DNA of 64,000 bases from Hyphomicrobiaceae bacterium (GTDB lineage Bacteria > Pseudomonadota > Alphaproteobacteria > Rhizobiales > Devosiaceae). Shown one piece after another: positions 8,504-17,374 of this stretch. The notes beneath the pieces are model-generated. The model worked only from the letters and a program-made list of their open reading frames with translations, did not search any database and was not told the DNA's origin. Numbering within the stretch: the stretch's first letter is position 1; each line of letters opens with the position of its first letter. The DNA lies in assembly GCA_020638065.1 (NCBI GenBank), contig JACKJG010000002.1, positions 124,001-188,000 on the forward strand, written 5' to 3'. The position numbers and the translations under genes are program-made.

Positions 8504-10876
8504 TCAAGCTCCATAAGGCACCCAGATATTCTTGATCTGGGTTGCCCGGTCGAGAAAATAGCGTCCTTCCAGGTTGCTTGTATCGTACCAGTCGAAAGCC
8601 CGGCCACGCGTGGTCCAGGTCTGTTTCAGATTGCCGATCGAGGCGGCCTCGACGGCGGTGCTGGTGCTCTGGCTCCCCGCAAACCAGAGTGCGTCCACGC
8701 CGTCATGCTGGGCCAAAACCATTGCCAAATCGTCACCGGTGCCGGTGACGATGTTGACGACACCGGCTGGCACGTCGGAGGTCTCAAGCACCTGATAGAA
8801 ATCGGTCATGGAGAGCGGGTGCGCTTCGGACGGCACCAGCACAGCGCAATTGCCCATGGCAATGGCGGGTGCGAGCATCGAGATCGAGGCGAGAAGCGGC
8901 GCTTCGCTTGGCGCGACGATACCGACCACGCCGAGCGGTTCGACCATGGCGGTCGCGATGGCGCGCATGGGCGGATTGTGCACCGCGCCGTCGAATTTGT
9001 CGGCCCAGCCCGCAAAGGCAAAGAGCCGTTCAATGGAAGCACCGACTTCGGCGTTCGCTTTGGCCGCACTGGCGCCGGTCATGTGCGAAATGCGTTCGGC
9101 AAATTCCTTTTGCCGGTAGCTCAAATTCTCGCCGAGGAAATAGAGGATCTGTGAGCGGAGATGCGCGGTCTTGTTCGCCCAGCCGAGCGCCTTGCGCGCC
9201 GCTTCGACGGCATTGCGGATATCCTTGCGATTGCCGTCGGCAACCTCGCCGAGTTGTTGGCCTTTGGCGCCGATGACCGGGCGGGCATAACCTGAATCGC
9301 CGCGGGCCTGTTTGCCGCCGACATACATTTTGGCGGTCTGGTCGATGCCTGAAACCTCGTAACCGTCGAGAGGAACAGCCGGTTCTGCTTCGGGCGCGGC
9401 TTTCAGCTTTTTCTCGAAATCGGACTTGAGATAGGCGCGCATGCCTTCGGCACCGCCCTCGCGGCCAAAGCCGCTCTCGCGATAGCCACCGAACCCGACC
9501 GCCGCGTCGAACTGGTTGGAACAATTGACCCAGACCACGCCCGCCTTGATGCGCGGGGCGATATCGAGGGCAAGATTAAGGTTTTCGCTCCAGATCGTGG
9601 CGGCCAGCCCGTAACGGGTGTTGTTGGCGAGCGCCACCGCCTCATCAGGTGTGCGGAAGGTCATGGCCACGAGAACGGGTCCGAAGATTTCCTCCTGCAC
9701 CAGCGGGTGGCTTGGCGAGACGTCGGAGATCAAGGTCGGGCGCATGAAGCAGCCCTTGTTGGGCAGGCTGCAACTTGATTCAAAAAACGTCCCGCCCTGC
9801 TTGGCGCCGTCGGCCAGCATTTCGGAAATGCGTTTGACCTGAACCGGCGCCACCAGCGCACCGATATCGACGCTCTTGTCGAGCGGGTCGCCGACGACGA
9901 GCTTGTTCATGCGGCGCTTCAGCCGCTTGATGAAATTGTCGGCGATGGATTCCTGCACCAGAAGCCGGGAACCGGCGCAGCAGACCTGACCCTGATTGAA
10001 CCAGATCGCGTCGACCAGCCCCTCGATGGCGGAGTCCATGTCGGCATCGTCAAAAACGATATAGGGGCTTTTGCCGCCCAGTTCGAGCGAGAGGCCCTTG
10101 CCGGTGCCGGCGGTGGCCTTGCGGATGATCTTGCCAACCTCGGTGGAGCCGGTGAAGGCAATCTTGTCGATGTCCGGATGATTGACGATCATGGTGCCGG
10201 TGTCGCCCTCGCCGGTCACGATATTTACGACGCCGTCAGGGAGCCCGGCCTTCATGCAGATTTCGGCGAACAGAAGCGCCGAGAGCGGTGTGAACTCGGC
10301 TGGTTTCAGGACCACTGTGTTGCCCGTCGCCAGCGCCGGTGCGATCTTCCAGGCCAGCATCAGTAGCGGAAAATTCCACGGGATGATCTGGCCGCAGACA
10401 CCATAGGCGCTCATGCCGGGAAATTCGCGATCGAGATGCTGGGCCCATCCGGCATGGTGATAGAAATGACGGGCGGCGAGTGGCACGTCGGCGTCGCGCG
10501 TCTCGCGGATCGGCTTGCCATTGTCCATGGTTTCGACGACGGCGAAGAGCCGGCTTTCCTTCTGGATCAGCCGGGCAATGGCATAAAGATATCTGGCGCG
10601 CTCGAAGCCGGACAGCGCCTGCCATTTTGGCAGCGCCTCGCGCGCGGCTTTCACCGCGGCATCGACGTCTTTTTTGGTGCCGTGGCTGATCTCGGCCAGC
10701 TTTTCATCGTTGGATGGATCGAAGGTCGCAAAGCTCTTGGCCGGTTTGGTGAAGCCGCCGCCAATGAAATGACCGAACTTGCGCTTGTGGCTATCAAGCC
10801 AGGCGTTGGCCAGATCGGGGCTTTCCGGCGCCAATCCGTAATCGAGGGTTTCGAAGACTTGGGTGATCTCGTTCAC
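8504..10876 (-). CDS. Double-domain aldehyde dehydrogenase, ALDH16-like
   Basis: The 790-residue protein has two ALDH-type regions. Residues about 35-480 form a complete ALDH domain with the IIPWNFP motif, catalytic Glu in LELGGKSPYI (about residue 265) and catalytic Cys in NQGQVCCAGSR (about residue 299). The second region (about 510-785) resembles an ALDH NAD-binding half but has no Cys/Glu pair. This matches the ALDH16 family, known in animals and some bacteria. In this operon the likely substrate is acetaldehyde from DeoC (inference). The start is a GTG directly after the stop of the 84-aa gene, suggesting translational coupling. Confidence 0.88.
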   Translation of the reverse strand: MNEITQVFETLDYGLAPESPDLANAWLDSHKRKFGHFIGGGFTKPAKSFATFDPSNDEKLAEISHGTKKDVDAAVKAAREALPKWQALSGFERARYLYAIARLIQKESRLFAVVETMDNGKPIRETRDADVPLAARHFYHHAGWAQHLDREFPGMSAYGVCGQIIPWNFPLLMLAWKIAPALATGNTVVLKPAEFTPLSALLFAEICMKAGLPDGVVNIVTGEGDTGTMIVNHPDIDKIAFTGSTEVGKIIRKATAGTGKGLSLELGGKSPYIVFDDADMDSAIEGLVDAIWFNQGQVCCAGSRLLVQESIADNFIKRLKRRMNKLVVGDPLDKSVDIGALVAPVQVKRISEMLADGAKQGGTFFESSCSLPNKGCFMRPTLISDVSPSHPLVQEEIFGPVLVAMTFRTPDEAVALANNTRYGLAATIWSENLNLALDIAPRIKAGVVWVNCSNQFDAAVGFGGYRESGFGREGGAEGMRAYLKSDFEKKLKAAPEAEPAVPLDGYEVSGIDQTAKMYVGGKQARGDSGYARPVIGAKGQQLGEVADGNRKDIRNAVEAARKALGWANKTAHLRSQILYFLGENLSYRQKEFAERISHMTGASAAKANAEVGASIERLFAFAGWADKFDGAVHNPPMRAIATAMVEPLGVVGIVAPSEAPLLASISMLAPAIAMGNCAVLVPSEAHPLSMTDFYQVLETSDVPAGVVNIVTGTGDDLAMVLAQHDGVDALWFAGSQSTSTAVEAASIGNLKQTWTTRGRAFDWYDTSNLEGRYFLDRATQIKNIWVPYGA

Positions 10877-11131
10877 CTATGCCCCCTTCGACTTTGCAAA
10901 CCGTTTTTTGGCTTCCTTTGCCACATCATCCAGATTCACTTTTAGATTTGCGATCAGAGCATCTACTTCCGTCTCGCTGGCAAGCTGCTCCGAAAGCACA
11001 ATTTTTCCGTCTTCAGTTTGGGTCCAACTATTGAGAACAAGTTGTACGAACGTGAGCCCGGGCAAGTCGCCATGAGATACAGGTTGGCCGTCAACGAACT
11101 TGAGGCCAAAGGTTTGAATATGGTTTGCCAT
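10877..11131 (-). CDS. Uncharacterised 84-aa protein in the deo operon
   Basis: This small soluble protein starts MANHIQTFGLKFVDGQPV; I do not recognise it. It has no signal peptide or membrane segment. The middle is mixed, with SWTQTEDGKIVLSEQL, and the C-terminal third is a charged amphipathic helix (VDALIANLKVNLDDVAKEAK) ending in Lys-rich residues. The ATG at 11131 has GGAATC upstream; a longer frame to 11281 would overlap deoC. Its stop directly abuts the GTG start of the ALDH16-like gene and it begins 29 bp after deoC, so it is inside the operon and may act with one of these enzymes. Confidence 0.72.
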   Translation of the reverse strand: MANHIQTFGLKFVDGQPVSHGDLPGLTFVQLVLNSWTQTEDGKIVLSEQLASETEVDALIANLKVNLDDVAKEAKKRFAKSKGA

Positions 11132-11160
11132 TTGTAAGATTCCATTCACGCTTGGAGAGT

Positions 11161-12150
11161 TCAAACCATCGGCTGCCGGTAGTCCGCCGCATAGCGGCCG
11201 GTGGCGTTGTGTTCGAGCTGACGTTCGATATCGGTGAGGAGCGAGGAGGCGCCGAACCGGAAAAGGTGTGGCTGCAGCCAATGGGTGCCCAGTTCCTCTT
11301 TCATCAAGGTCATGTACGTAAGCGCGTCCTTGGCCGTTGAAATGCCGCCGGCCGGCTTGTAGCCGATCTCGATGCCAGTTTCGTCGTGGAATTCGCGGAT
11401 CATGCGGACCATGGCGAGCGAGGTCGGCAGGTTGGCGTTGACCTTTTCCTTGCCGGTCGAAGTCTTGATGAAATCGGCCCCGGCCAGCATGCAGACCAAA
11501 GATGCCTTGGCGACATTGGTCAGGGTCGCCAGTTCCCCGGTGCCGAGAATGGTCTTGATATGGGCGTCACCACAGGCGGCGCGCATCTGTTTAACCTGAT
11601 CGTAAAGCGCCTGCCAGTCGCCGGTCAAAACGAGACCGCGCTCGATGACGATGTCGATCTCCTTGGCGCCGGCTTTCACAGAGGCTTCAATTTCCTGCAG
11701 GCGGATATTGAGCGGGGTCAGCCCATGCGGAAAGGCGGTCGAGACGGCGGCGACCGGAATGTTCGTCCCCCGCAAAGCGCGCACCGCCGTGGCGACAAAA
11801 TTGTGGTAGACGCAAACGGCACCGGGCTTGATGTCGAGACTTTCGGCCCCAAGCGCTTCAAGCACATCCTCGCGCACTGGATGGCGAGCCTTGGCGCAAA
11901 GCCGTTCGACGCGCCCATCCGTATCGTCGGAATTGAGCGTCGTCAGATCGATCATGGTGATGGCCTTGAGAAGCCAGGCGGCCTGCCAATGCTTCTTGAC
12001 CGAACGGCGGGCGGAGAAAGACGCGGCGCGGCGTTCGAGCGCGGACCGGTTCATCACCGTGCGTTCGACCCAGTCGAGATCGAGCGGGAATCCGGGATTG
12101 CGTTCGTGGCCGATAGCCGGCTTCGCGTCGGGAACGGCTTTGAGATTCAT
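11161..12150 (-). CDS. deoC: Deoxyribose-phosphate aldolase
   Basis: DeoC splits deoxyribose-5-phosphate into acetaldehyde and glyceraldehyde-3-phosphate. It has 329 residues, the long DeoC form. The Schiff-base lysine is in FIKTSTGKEKVNANLP, and the phosphate/proton-relay lysine is in GYKPAGGIST. The acid/base stretch KEIDIVIERG is also present. Its start overlaps the pnp stop by 4 bp. An N-terminal extension of about 65 residues precedes the barrel (LTTLNSDDT). Confidence 0.96.
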   Translation of the reverse strand: MNLKAVPDAKPAIGHERNPGFPLDLDWVERTVMNRSALERRAASFSARRSVKKHWQAAWLLKAITMIDLTTLNSDDTDGRVERLCAKARHPVREDVLEALGAESLDIKPGAVCVYHNFVATAVRALRGTNIPVAAVSTAFPHGLTPLNIRLQEIEASVKAGAKEIDIVIERGLVLTGDWQALYDQVKQMRAACGDAHIKTILGTGELATLTNVAKASLVCMLAGADFIKTSTGKEKVNANLPTSLAMVRMIREFHDETGIEIGYKPAGGISTAKDALTYMTLMKEELGTHWLQPHLFRFGASSLLTDIERQLEHNATGRYAADYRQPMV

Positions 12151-12953
12151 AATGCCTCCACCAGCGCCGGGATGATCTTCGTCAGCTTTTCCGCGCCCTG
12201 AACCGCCATGGCCTTAGTGTGCTCATGGCTGATGTTTTCGTCGCTCAGCCCGGCCCCCATATTGGTTATGGCCGAGCAGGCCCAGACTTTCAGACCAAGC
12301 ATGCGGGCAATGATGGTCTCTGGAACCGTCGACATGCCCACCGCGTTGGCCCCGAGCCGGATGGCCATCTGGATTTCCGCCACCGTTTCGAAGGAAGGAC
12401 CAGAATACCACAAGTAAATCCCTTCTTTCAGGGAAATGCCAAGGCTTTGTGAAATCCCGATGGATTTTTGCCTCAGGCCGGGGTCGTAGCAATCGACCAT
12501 GTTGACGAAACGGCGGTCGCCCGGTTCGCCGATCAGGGGGTTCATGCCGGCATAATTGATATGGTCGCTCAAAAGCATCAGATCGCCGGGACGGATGTTC
12601 GGATCGAGGGAGCCGGCAGAGTTGGTCAGGATCAGCGATTTGGCGCCAAGAGCCGCCAGCGTTTCGAGCGCCGGGCGCATGGCGGCGGCATTGCCGTTCT
12701 CATAATAGTGTTCGCGGCCGGTCAATATCGCGACCCGCCTGCCCGACATGGTGCCGATGACGAGATCCGAACCGTGGCCGGAGACGCCATGACTTCTGCC
12801 AGACTGGCCGGGAAACCCTTCGAGTTCGTGGTACGGAATCGTCGTGGTGTCCGTCAGAAGGCCGGTCAACCCTGAGAGCCCTGATCCCAAAACGATGGCA
12901 GCCTCGATCCGGGATTCCGGCAGAACCGAACGAATATGCAATAGCGCGGACAT
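12147..12953 (-). CDS. punA: Purine-nucleoside phosphorylase (trimeric PNP/MTAP family)
   Basis: This enzyme cleaves purine (deoxy)nucleosides with phosphate. It has 268 residues with VLGSGLSGL, the phosphate motif LTNSAGSLDP, the base-pocket motif YSGPSFETVAEIQM and GANAVGMSTVPE, which place it in the PNP class of trimeric enzymes rather than hexameric DeoD. It begins 13 bp after cdd and overlaps deoC by 4 bp. The symbol punA is used in that sense. Confidence 0.93.
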   Translation of the reverse strand: MSALLHIRSVLPESRIEAAIVLGSGLSGLTGLLTDTTTIPYHELEGFPGQSGRSHGVSGHGSDLVIGTMSGRRVAILTGREHYYENGNAAAMRPALETLAALGAKSLILTNSAGSLDPNIRPGDLMLLSDHINYAGMNPLIGEPGDRRFVNMVDCYDPGLRQKSIGISQSLGISLKEGIYLWYSGPSFETVAEIQMAIRLGANAVGMSTVPETIIARMLGLKVWACSAITNMGAGLSDENISHEHTKAMAVQGAEKLTKIIPALVEAL

Positions 12954-12966
12954 GGCCTGCCTTTTG

Positions 12967-13374
12967 TTATTGGTCGAGGTGATCTGGACCGAAAGAATGC
13001 GGCAAGAGTTCGCCGAGAGTCGTCATCAGCGGTTCTCCCTCAACGCCATGGCAGATGATTGCGGTGTCTGGAGCGGCGAATTCCCGAAGGCGCTGCCGGC
13101 AACCACCACATGGCGTGGTCGGCATTGATCCCGAGCCGGTGACATAGACGCGCTCGATGCGCTTGGCGCCGCCGGCAATCATAGCCGCGATGGCGGAGGC
13201 CTCGGCGCAATTGCCGATCGGATAAGCCGCGTTTTCGACATTGCAGCCCGAATAGATCTTGCCGTCATCGGCAAGAATGGCCGCGCCGACCGTGAAATGG
13301 GAATAGGGTGCATAGGCTCTTTTTCTGACCGCCTCGGCGGCTTCGAAGAGTTGGGCGTCGATATCGGTGTTCAT
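12967..13374 (-). CDS. cdd: Cytidine deaminase
   Basis: Cdd converts (deoxy)cytidine to (deoxy)uridine. It has about 135 residues, the short homotetrameric form. Zinc ligands and catalytic Glu are visible in GNCAEASAI and in PCGGCRQRLREFA; the substrate motif YAPYSHFTVGAA is at the N-terminus. Two ATGs (13386 and 13374) are close; 13374 gives the usual N-terminus MNTDIDAQLFEAA and has GAGG upstream at a slightly long spacing. It is the first gene of the minus-strand deo run. Confidence 0.94.
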   Translation of the reverse strand: MNTDIDAQLFEAAEAVRKRAYAPYSHFTVGAAILADDGKIYSGCNVENAAYPIGNCAEASAIAAMIAGGAKRIERVYVTGSGSMPTTPCGGCRQRLREFAAPDTAIICHGVEGEPLMTTLGELLPHSFGPDHLDQ

Positions 13375-13610
13375 TGCCGCACTCATCCTCGTTCTGTGCA
13401 CGTCTTTTTGGGCCGGAGGTATGGGCCGGCCAAGCTTCGAACCCATCGAAGTAGGGCAAGGACCATGGCCGGTCAACGACCCTTTGGAAGCGCGCCATTT
13501 TTTCTTGCCGATTGGTTTCGCGCCATGCTTTAGTGTGGGCAGGCCATGAGCGAGTAGAGGATGCGCTTGAGATTGCATTCCGCGCCATTGGGTTAACAGG
13601 AGAAGACAAC
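13375..13610. promoter_or_regulatory. Divergent regulatory region between cdd and the nucleoside-binding protein gene
   Basis: These 236 bp separate two divergent transcription units for nucleoside use, so promoters for both must lie here. No clear palindromic operator and no riboswitch-like fold was recognised. An AGGAG ribosome site for the plus-strand gene is at about 13599-13604. Confidence 0.5.
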
Positions 13611-14633
13611 ATGGATTTTAAACGACTTGCCAAGCCGGCTCTGCTTGCAGGCATGATGGTACTTGGTTCGGCCGCTTCGGCTCTTGCCTTCACCGCATGT
13701 CAGGTGACCGACACTGGCGGCATCGACGATAACGGCTTCAACCAGACCGCTTGGAAGGGTGTCACCGACGCCATGGCCGAGCACGGCATCGAGGGCCGGT
13801 TCCTCGAATCCCAGGCCGCAACCGACTACGAGCCAAACATCAATTCGCTGCTCGGCGGATGCGACATCATCATCACCGTCGGCTTCCTGATGGGCGATGC
13901 GACCGCCGCTGCGGCCCAGGCCAATCCGGACCAGAAGTTCTCGATCGTTGACTATGCCTACGATCCGACCATTCCGAACGTTCTGGGTCAGGTCTTCGCC
14001 ACCGATCAGGCGGCGTTCCTTGCCGGTTATCTGGCTGCCGGCATGACCAAGTCCGGTACGGTTGGCACCTTCGGCGGTATCAACATTCCGCCGGTGACCG
14101 TGTTCATGGACGGCTTTGCCTGGGGCGTTGACTATTACAACCAGCAGAAGGGCACCAGCGTGACCGTTCTGGGTTGGGACCCGGACACCAAGGAAGGCCT
14201 GTTCACCAACAACTTCGAATCTCTCGATGACGGCCGCACCTTCGCGCAGAACCTTTATGACGAAGGCGCCGACATCGTGCTGCCGGTTGCCGGTCCGGTG
14301 GGTCTGGGCTCTGCGGCTCTGGCCGACGAACTGGGCACCGATAACCTGAAGATCATCGGCGTCGATGCCGACCAGTATCTGACCAACCCGGAAAAGCAGG
14401 GCGTCTACCTGACCTCCATTCTCAAGCAGATGGATGCGACGGTTAAGAGCGCAATCGAAGCGGCGATGGACGGCACTTTCGCTGGCGGTCTGGAAGTCGG
14501 CACGCTGGAAAATGCCGGTGTTGGCCTCGCACCGTACCACGACATGGATTCCGCGGTTCCTGCCGAGCTGAAGAGCGAGATCGAAACGATCAAGCAGCAG
14601 ATCATCGACGGCACGATCTCGGTCGGCATGTAA
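13611..14633 (+). CDS. BMP-family nucleoside-binding protein of an ABC importer
   Basis: The product has about 340 residues: a signal peptide (LAKPALLAGMMVLGSAASALA), then the BMP/PnrA signature VTDTGGIDDNGFNQTAW, FAWGVDYYN and IIGVDADQY, typical of basic-membrane-protein-like nucleoside receptors. The ATG at 13611 follows AGGAGA; earlier in-frame starts lack a ribosome site and would spoil the signal peptide. It heads the operon with the ATPase and two permeases downstream. A hairpin after the stop probably keeps its expression above that of the membrane parts. Confidence 0.93.
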   Translation: MDFKRLAKPALLAGMMVLGSAASALAFTACQVTDTGGIDDNGFNQTAWKGVTDAMAEHGIEGRFLESQAATDYEPNINSLLGGCDIIITVGFLMGDATAAAAQANPDQKFSIVDYAYDPTIPNVLGQVFATDQAAFLAGYLAAGMTKSGTVGTFGGINIPPVTVFMDGFAWGVDYYNQQKGTSVTVLGWDPDTKEGLFTNNFESLDDGRTFAQNLYDEGADIVLPVAGPVGLGSAALADELGTDNLKIIGVDADQYLTNPEKQGVYLTSILKQMDATVKSAIEAAMDGTFAGGLEVGTLENAGVGLAPYHDMDSAVPAELKSEIETIKQQIIDGTISVGM

Positions 14634-14650
14634 TCGACCAAGACGAACTT

Positions 14651-14688
14651 CGCGGCGGCGTCCCTTGCGGGATGTCGCCGCGGTTTTT
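14651..14688 (+). terminator. Strong intercistronic hairpin with T-run (partial terminator)
   Basis: CGCGGCG...CGCCGCG arms with additional inner pairing (GTCCC/GGGAT) form a long stem over 14651-14682, followed by GGTTTTT. It stands between the binding-protein gene and its ATPase gene, where a partial terminator or mRNA stabiliser is common in ABC importer operons. Confidence 0.75.
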
Positions 14689-14714
14689 CCAGGTGGGATC
14701 AGGGGAAACGCGCG

Positions 14715-16226
14715 TTGGATATCGAGCTTCGCGGCATCACCAAGCGGTTTGGTGAGGTGGTTGCCAATTCGGGCGTGAACCTGCAGATCAAGGCTGGCGA
14801 GGTGCTGGGCCTTCTGGGTGAAAACGGCGCCGGCAAATCCACCATGATGAATGTGCTCTCGGGGCTCTACCGGCCGGACGAGGGCGAAATCGTGATCGAT
14901 GGCAAACCGGTGCAGTTTGACGGGCCGGGCGACGGAATTCGCGCCGGCATCGGCATGGTGCATCAGCATTTCATGCTTGTCCCGGTATTCACCGTTGCCG
15001 AAAACGTCGTGCTCGGGGTCGAACCGACAGGTCCGTTCGACAGCCTAGATCTCAAGACAGCGCGCAAACAGGTGCGCGAGATCAACGAAACCTACGGTCT
15101 TGAAGTCGACCCGGATGCGCTGATCGAGAATCTGCCTGTCGGCATCCAGCAGCGCGTCGAGATCATCAAAGTCCTTTTCCGCGAAGCCGACGTTCTCATT
15201 TTTGACGAGCCGACTGCGGTTCTGACACCCCAGGAAGTCACGGACTTCTTCAAAATCGTCCGGGCACTCAAGGATGCAGGCAAGGCGCTGGTCTTCATCA
15301 CCCACAAGCTGCATGAAATTCTCGAAATCGCCGACCGGATCAACGTGCTGAGGGCGGGGCAAATCGTCGGCGAATGCCTGCCAGGCGAGAAGACCGATAT
15401 CGAACTGGCCGAGATGATGGTCGGCCGGCCGGTCAATCTCGAAGTCGAGAAGAAACCATATGCGCCTGGTGAGGTGCTGCTCGATGTCAAGGATCTGACG
15501 ATCCTTCGCGAAGACGATTCCCTGGCGGTCGACGATGTGAGTTTTTCCGTCCGCCGCAACGAGGTGGTCGGGATCGCAGGCGTGCAGGGCAATGGCCAGT
15601 CGGCGCTGGTTGAAGCGCTGGCCGGCGTTCATCGCGTGGCCGGCGGCACGATCAGTTTCGAAGGCAAGGACATAACACGCACTTCGGCGCGCGCGCGTCA
15701 CAAAATGGGCTTCGCGCATATTCCCGAGGACCGGCTGAAGAATGGCGTCGTCACCAATTTCACGATCGCGGAAAACATGGTGCTCAATTCCTATTACGAC
15801 GAGCGCTACTCGAAGGGCGTATCAATGGACTGGAACGCCGTCAACGAACACGCGGCGGAATATGCGGCGGCGTTCGACGTCAGAACGCCATCCATTTTCG
15901 AAACGCTCAATCACCTCTCCGGCGGCAATCAGCAGAAAATGGTCGTTGCGCGCGAAATGTCCCGTGACACGCAATTGATGATCGCGGCACATCCGACCCG
16001 CGGGCTGGATGTCGGCTCGATCGAATACATTCACTCGCGGCTCATGCACGCGCGGGATGAAGGTGATGCGGTTTTGATCGTCTCGTCCGAACTGGACGAG
16101 GTCATCGCCCTCAGCGACAGGATTCTGGTCATGTTCAAGGGCCGGATCGTCGCCGAATTCGGAGCCGGAGGCCGGCCCGTCGACAAAAATGATATCGGAT
16201 TGGCAATGGCGGGGGCCACGCTATGA
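14715..16226 (+). CDS. Nucleoside ABC importer ATPase, two fused ATP-binding domains (NupO/YufO-like)
   Basis: This 503-residue sugar/nucleoside-type ATPase has two nucleotide-binding domains. Domain 1 has Walker A GENGAGKS, signature LPVGIQQRVEI and Walker B VLIFDEPTAVL. Domain 2 has a degenerate Walker A (GVQGNGQSAL) and signature LSGGNQQKMVVARE. This asymmetric pattern is normal for the family that works with BMP-type receptors. The start is TTG at 14715 behind AGGGGA. The stop overlaps the next gene in ATGA. Confidence 0.93.
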   Translation: MDIELRGITKRFGEVVANSGVNLQIKAGEVLGLLGENGAGKSTMMNVLSGLYRPDEGEIVIDGKPVQFDGPGDGIRAGIGMVHQHFMLVPVFTVAENVVLGVEPTGPFDSLDLKTARKQVREINETYGLEVDPDALIENLPVGIQQRVEIIKVLFREADVLIFDEPTAVLTPQEVTDFFKIVRALKDAGKALVFITHKLHEILEIADRINVLRAGQIVGECLPGEKTDIELAEMMVGRPVNLEVEKKPYAPGEVLLDVKDLTILREDDSLAVDDVSFSVRRNEVVGIAGVQGNGQSALVEALAGVHRVAGGTISFEGKDITRTSARARHKMGFAHIPEDRLKNGVVTNFTIAENMVLNSYYDERYSKGVSMDWNAVNEHAAEYAAAFDVRTPSIFETLNHLSGGNQQKMVVAREMSRDTQLMIAAHPTRGLDVGSIEYIHSRLMHARDEGDAVLIVSSELDEVIALSDRILVMFKGRIVAEFGAGGRPVDKNDIGLAMAGATL

Positions 16227-17368
16227 GCGAGCAGCAGCAGGCACAAACCGAAAAGCTGGCGCATCAACTTCTGCAAAGGGCGGCGCCGTCTCGTACGGTT
16301 TATGAAGACCTGATCATCGTTCCCGTCTTCGCCATTGTTGCAGCCCTCATTCTGGGCGGCCTCGTCATGCTGGCGACCAATGTCAGCCTTGAAGCGATCG
16401 GCAAATCCTATGTCGCCCTGATCTACGGTTCGGTCGGGTCGCTCGGCGCCTGGTCCGAAACCCTGACCGCCGCCACGCCGCTGGTTCTGGCAGGGCTTGG
16501 CGTTGCCATGGGCTTTCGCGCCGGCTTCTTCAATATCGGCGCCGAAGGCCAGGTACTGATGGGCGGCATGGCCGCGGTGATCGCCGGTTTCAGCTTTGCC
16601 GGCCTGCCGATCTATATCCATCTCCCGCTCGCGCTGATGGCGGGTATTCTCGTGGGCGGCTTCTATGCCGGCATTGCGGGCTGGCTGCGCGCCGCAACCG
16701 GGGCGCATGAGGTGATTTCCACCATCATGCTCAATCTGATTTCCTACCGGCTGGTCGACTACCTTCTGAAGGTGCCGTTCATCCAGAAATCGGGACGCAG
16801 CGATCCGATTTCCAATGCCGTGCTCGACAGTGCGCAATTGCCGCGCCTGCTCGACTGGATCGATCCCAATCTGCGTGTGCATGGCGGCCTCATCATCATG
16901 CTTCTGGCGGTCTGGTTCTGTTACTGGCTCCTGTTCAAGACCACGATAGGGTTTGAATTCCGTGCCAGCGGCGAAAATGCGGATGCGGCCCGTTTCGCAG
17001 GCATGCGGTCCGGACTGATCGTCGTGCTCGTTATGGCGCTTGCAGGTGCCCTTGCCGGTCTTGCTGGCGCCAATCAGGTGCTTGGTGTGCTCGAACGGGC
17101 ATCTCCGGGATTTTCGGCCGGGATCGGTTTCAACGCAATTTCCGTGGCACTTCTGGGCCGGTCGCATCCAATCGGAGTCCTGATTGCCGGGTTGCTGTTT
17201 GGCGCACTTGAGGCCGGGGGACGACAAATGCAGGTCGATGCCGGCGTTAGCCTCGACCTGATTGGCATCGTTCAATCGCTCATCATCGCTTTCATCGCTG
17301 CGCCGCTTCTGGTGCGCGCAGTCTTTCCGTGGGGTTTCCGCGGAAAGGCTGCATCACGCAAGGAGTAA
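16223..17368 (+). CDS. Nucleoside ABC importer permease 1 (NupP/YufP-like)
   Basis: This 381-residue membrane protein belongs to the BPD_transp_2 family. After a 45-residue cytoplasmic start there are about nine to ten hydrophobic segments. Motifs GFRAGFFNIGAEGQVLMGG and GAHEVISTIMLN are characteristic of the BMP-type importer permeases. It overlaps the ATPase gene by 4 bp and is followed after 6 bp by the second permease. Confidence 0.92.
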   Translation: MSEQQQAQTEKLAHQLLQRAAPSRTVYEDLIIVPVFAIVAALILGGLVMLATNVSLEAIGKSYVALIYGSVGSLGAWSETLTAATPLVLAGLGVAMGFRAGFFNIGAEGQVLMGGMAAVIAGFSFAGLPIYIHLPLALMAGILVGGFYAGIAGWLRAATGAHEVISTIMLNLISYRLVDYLLKVPFIQKSGRSDPISNAVLDSAQLPRLLDWIDPNLRVHGGLIIMLLAVWFCYWLLFKTTIGFEFRASGENADAARFAGMRSGLIVVLVMALAGALAGLAGANQVLGVLERASPGFSAGIGFNAISVALLGRSHPIGVLIAGLLFGALEAGGRQMQVDAGVSLDLIGIVQSLIIAFIAAPLLVRAVFPWGFRGKAASRKE

Positions 17369-17374
17369 TTGGAC

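Noticed and set aside
13593..14969. Open frame of about 458 codons antisense to the nucleoside-binding protein
   Set aside because: Shadow of the conserved BMP-type gene, rich in Arg, His and Asp as expected for antisense frames in GC-rich DNA.
16031..17275. 414-codon minus-strand frame opposite the nucleoside permease
   Set aside because: Antisense to permease motifs; no credible start site or domain.
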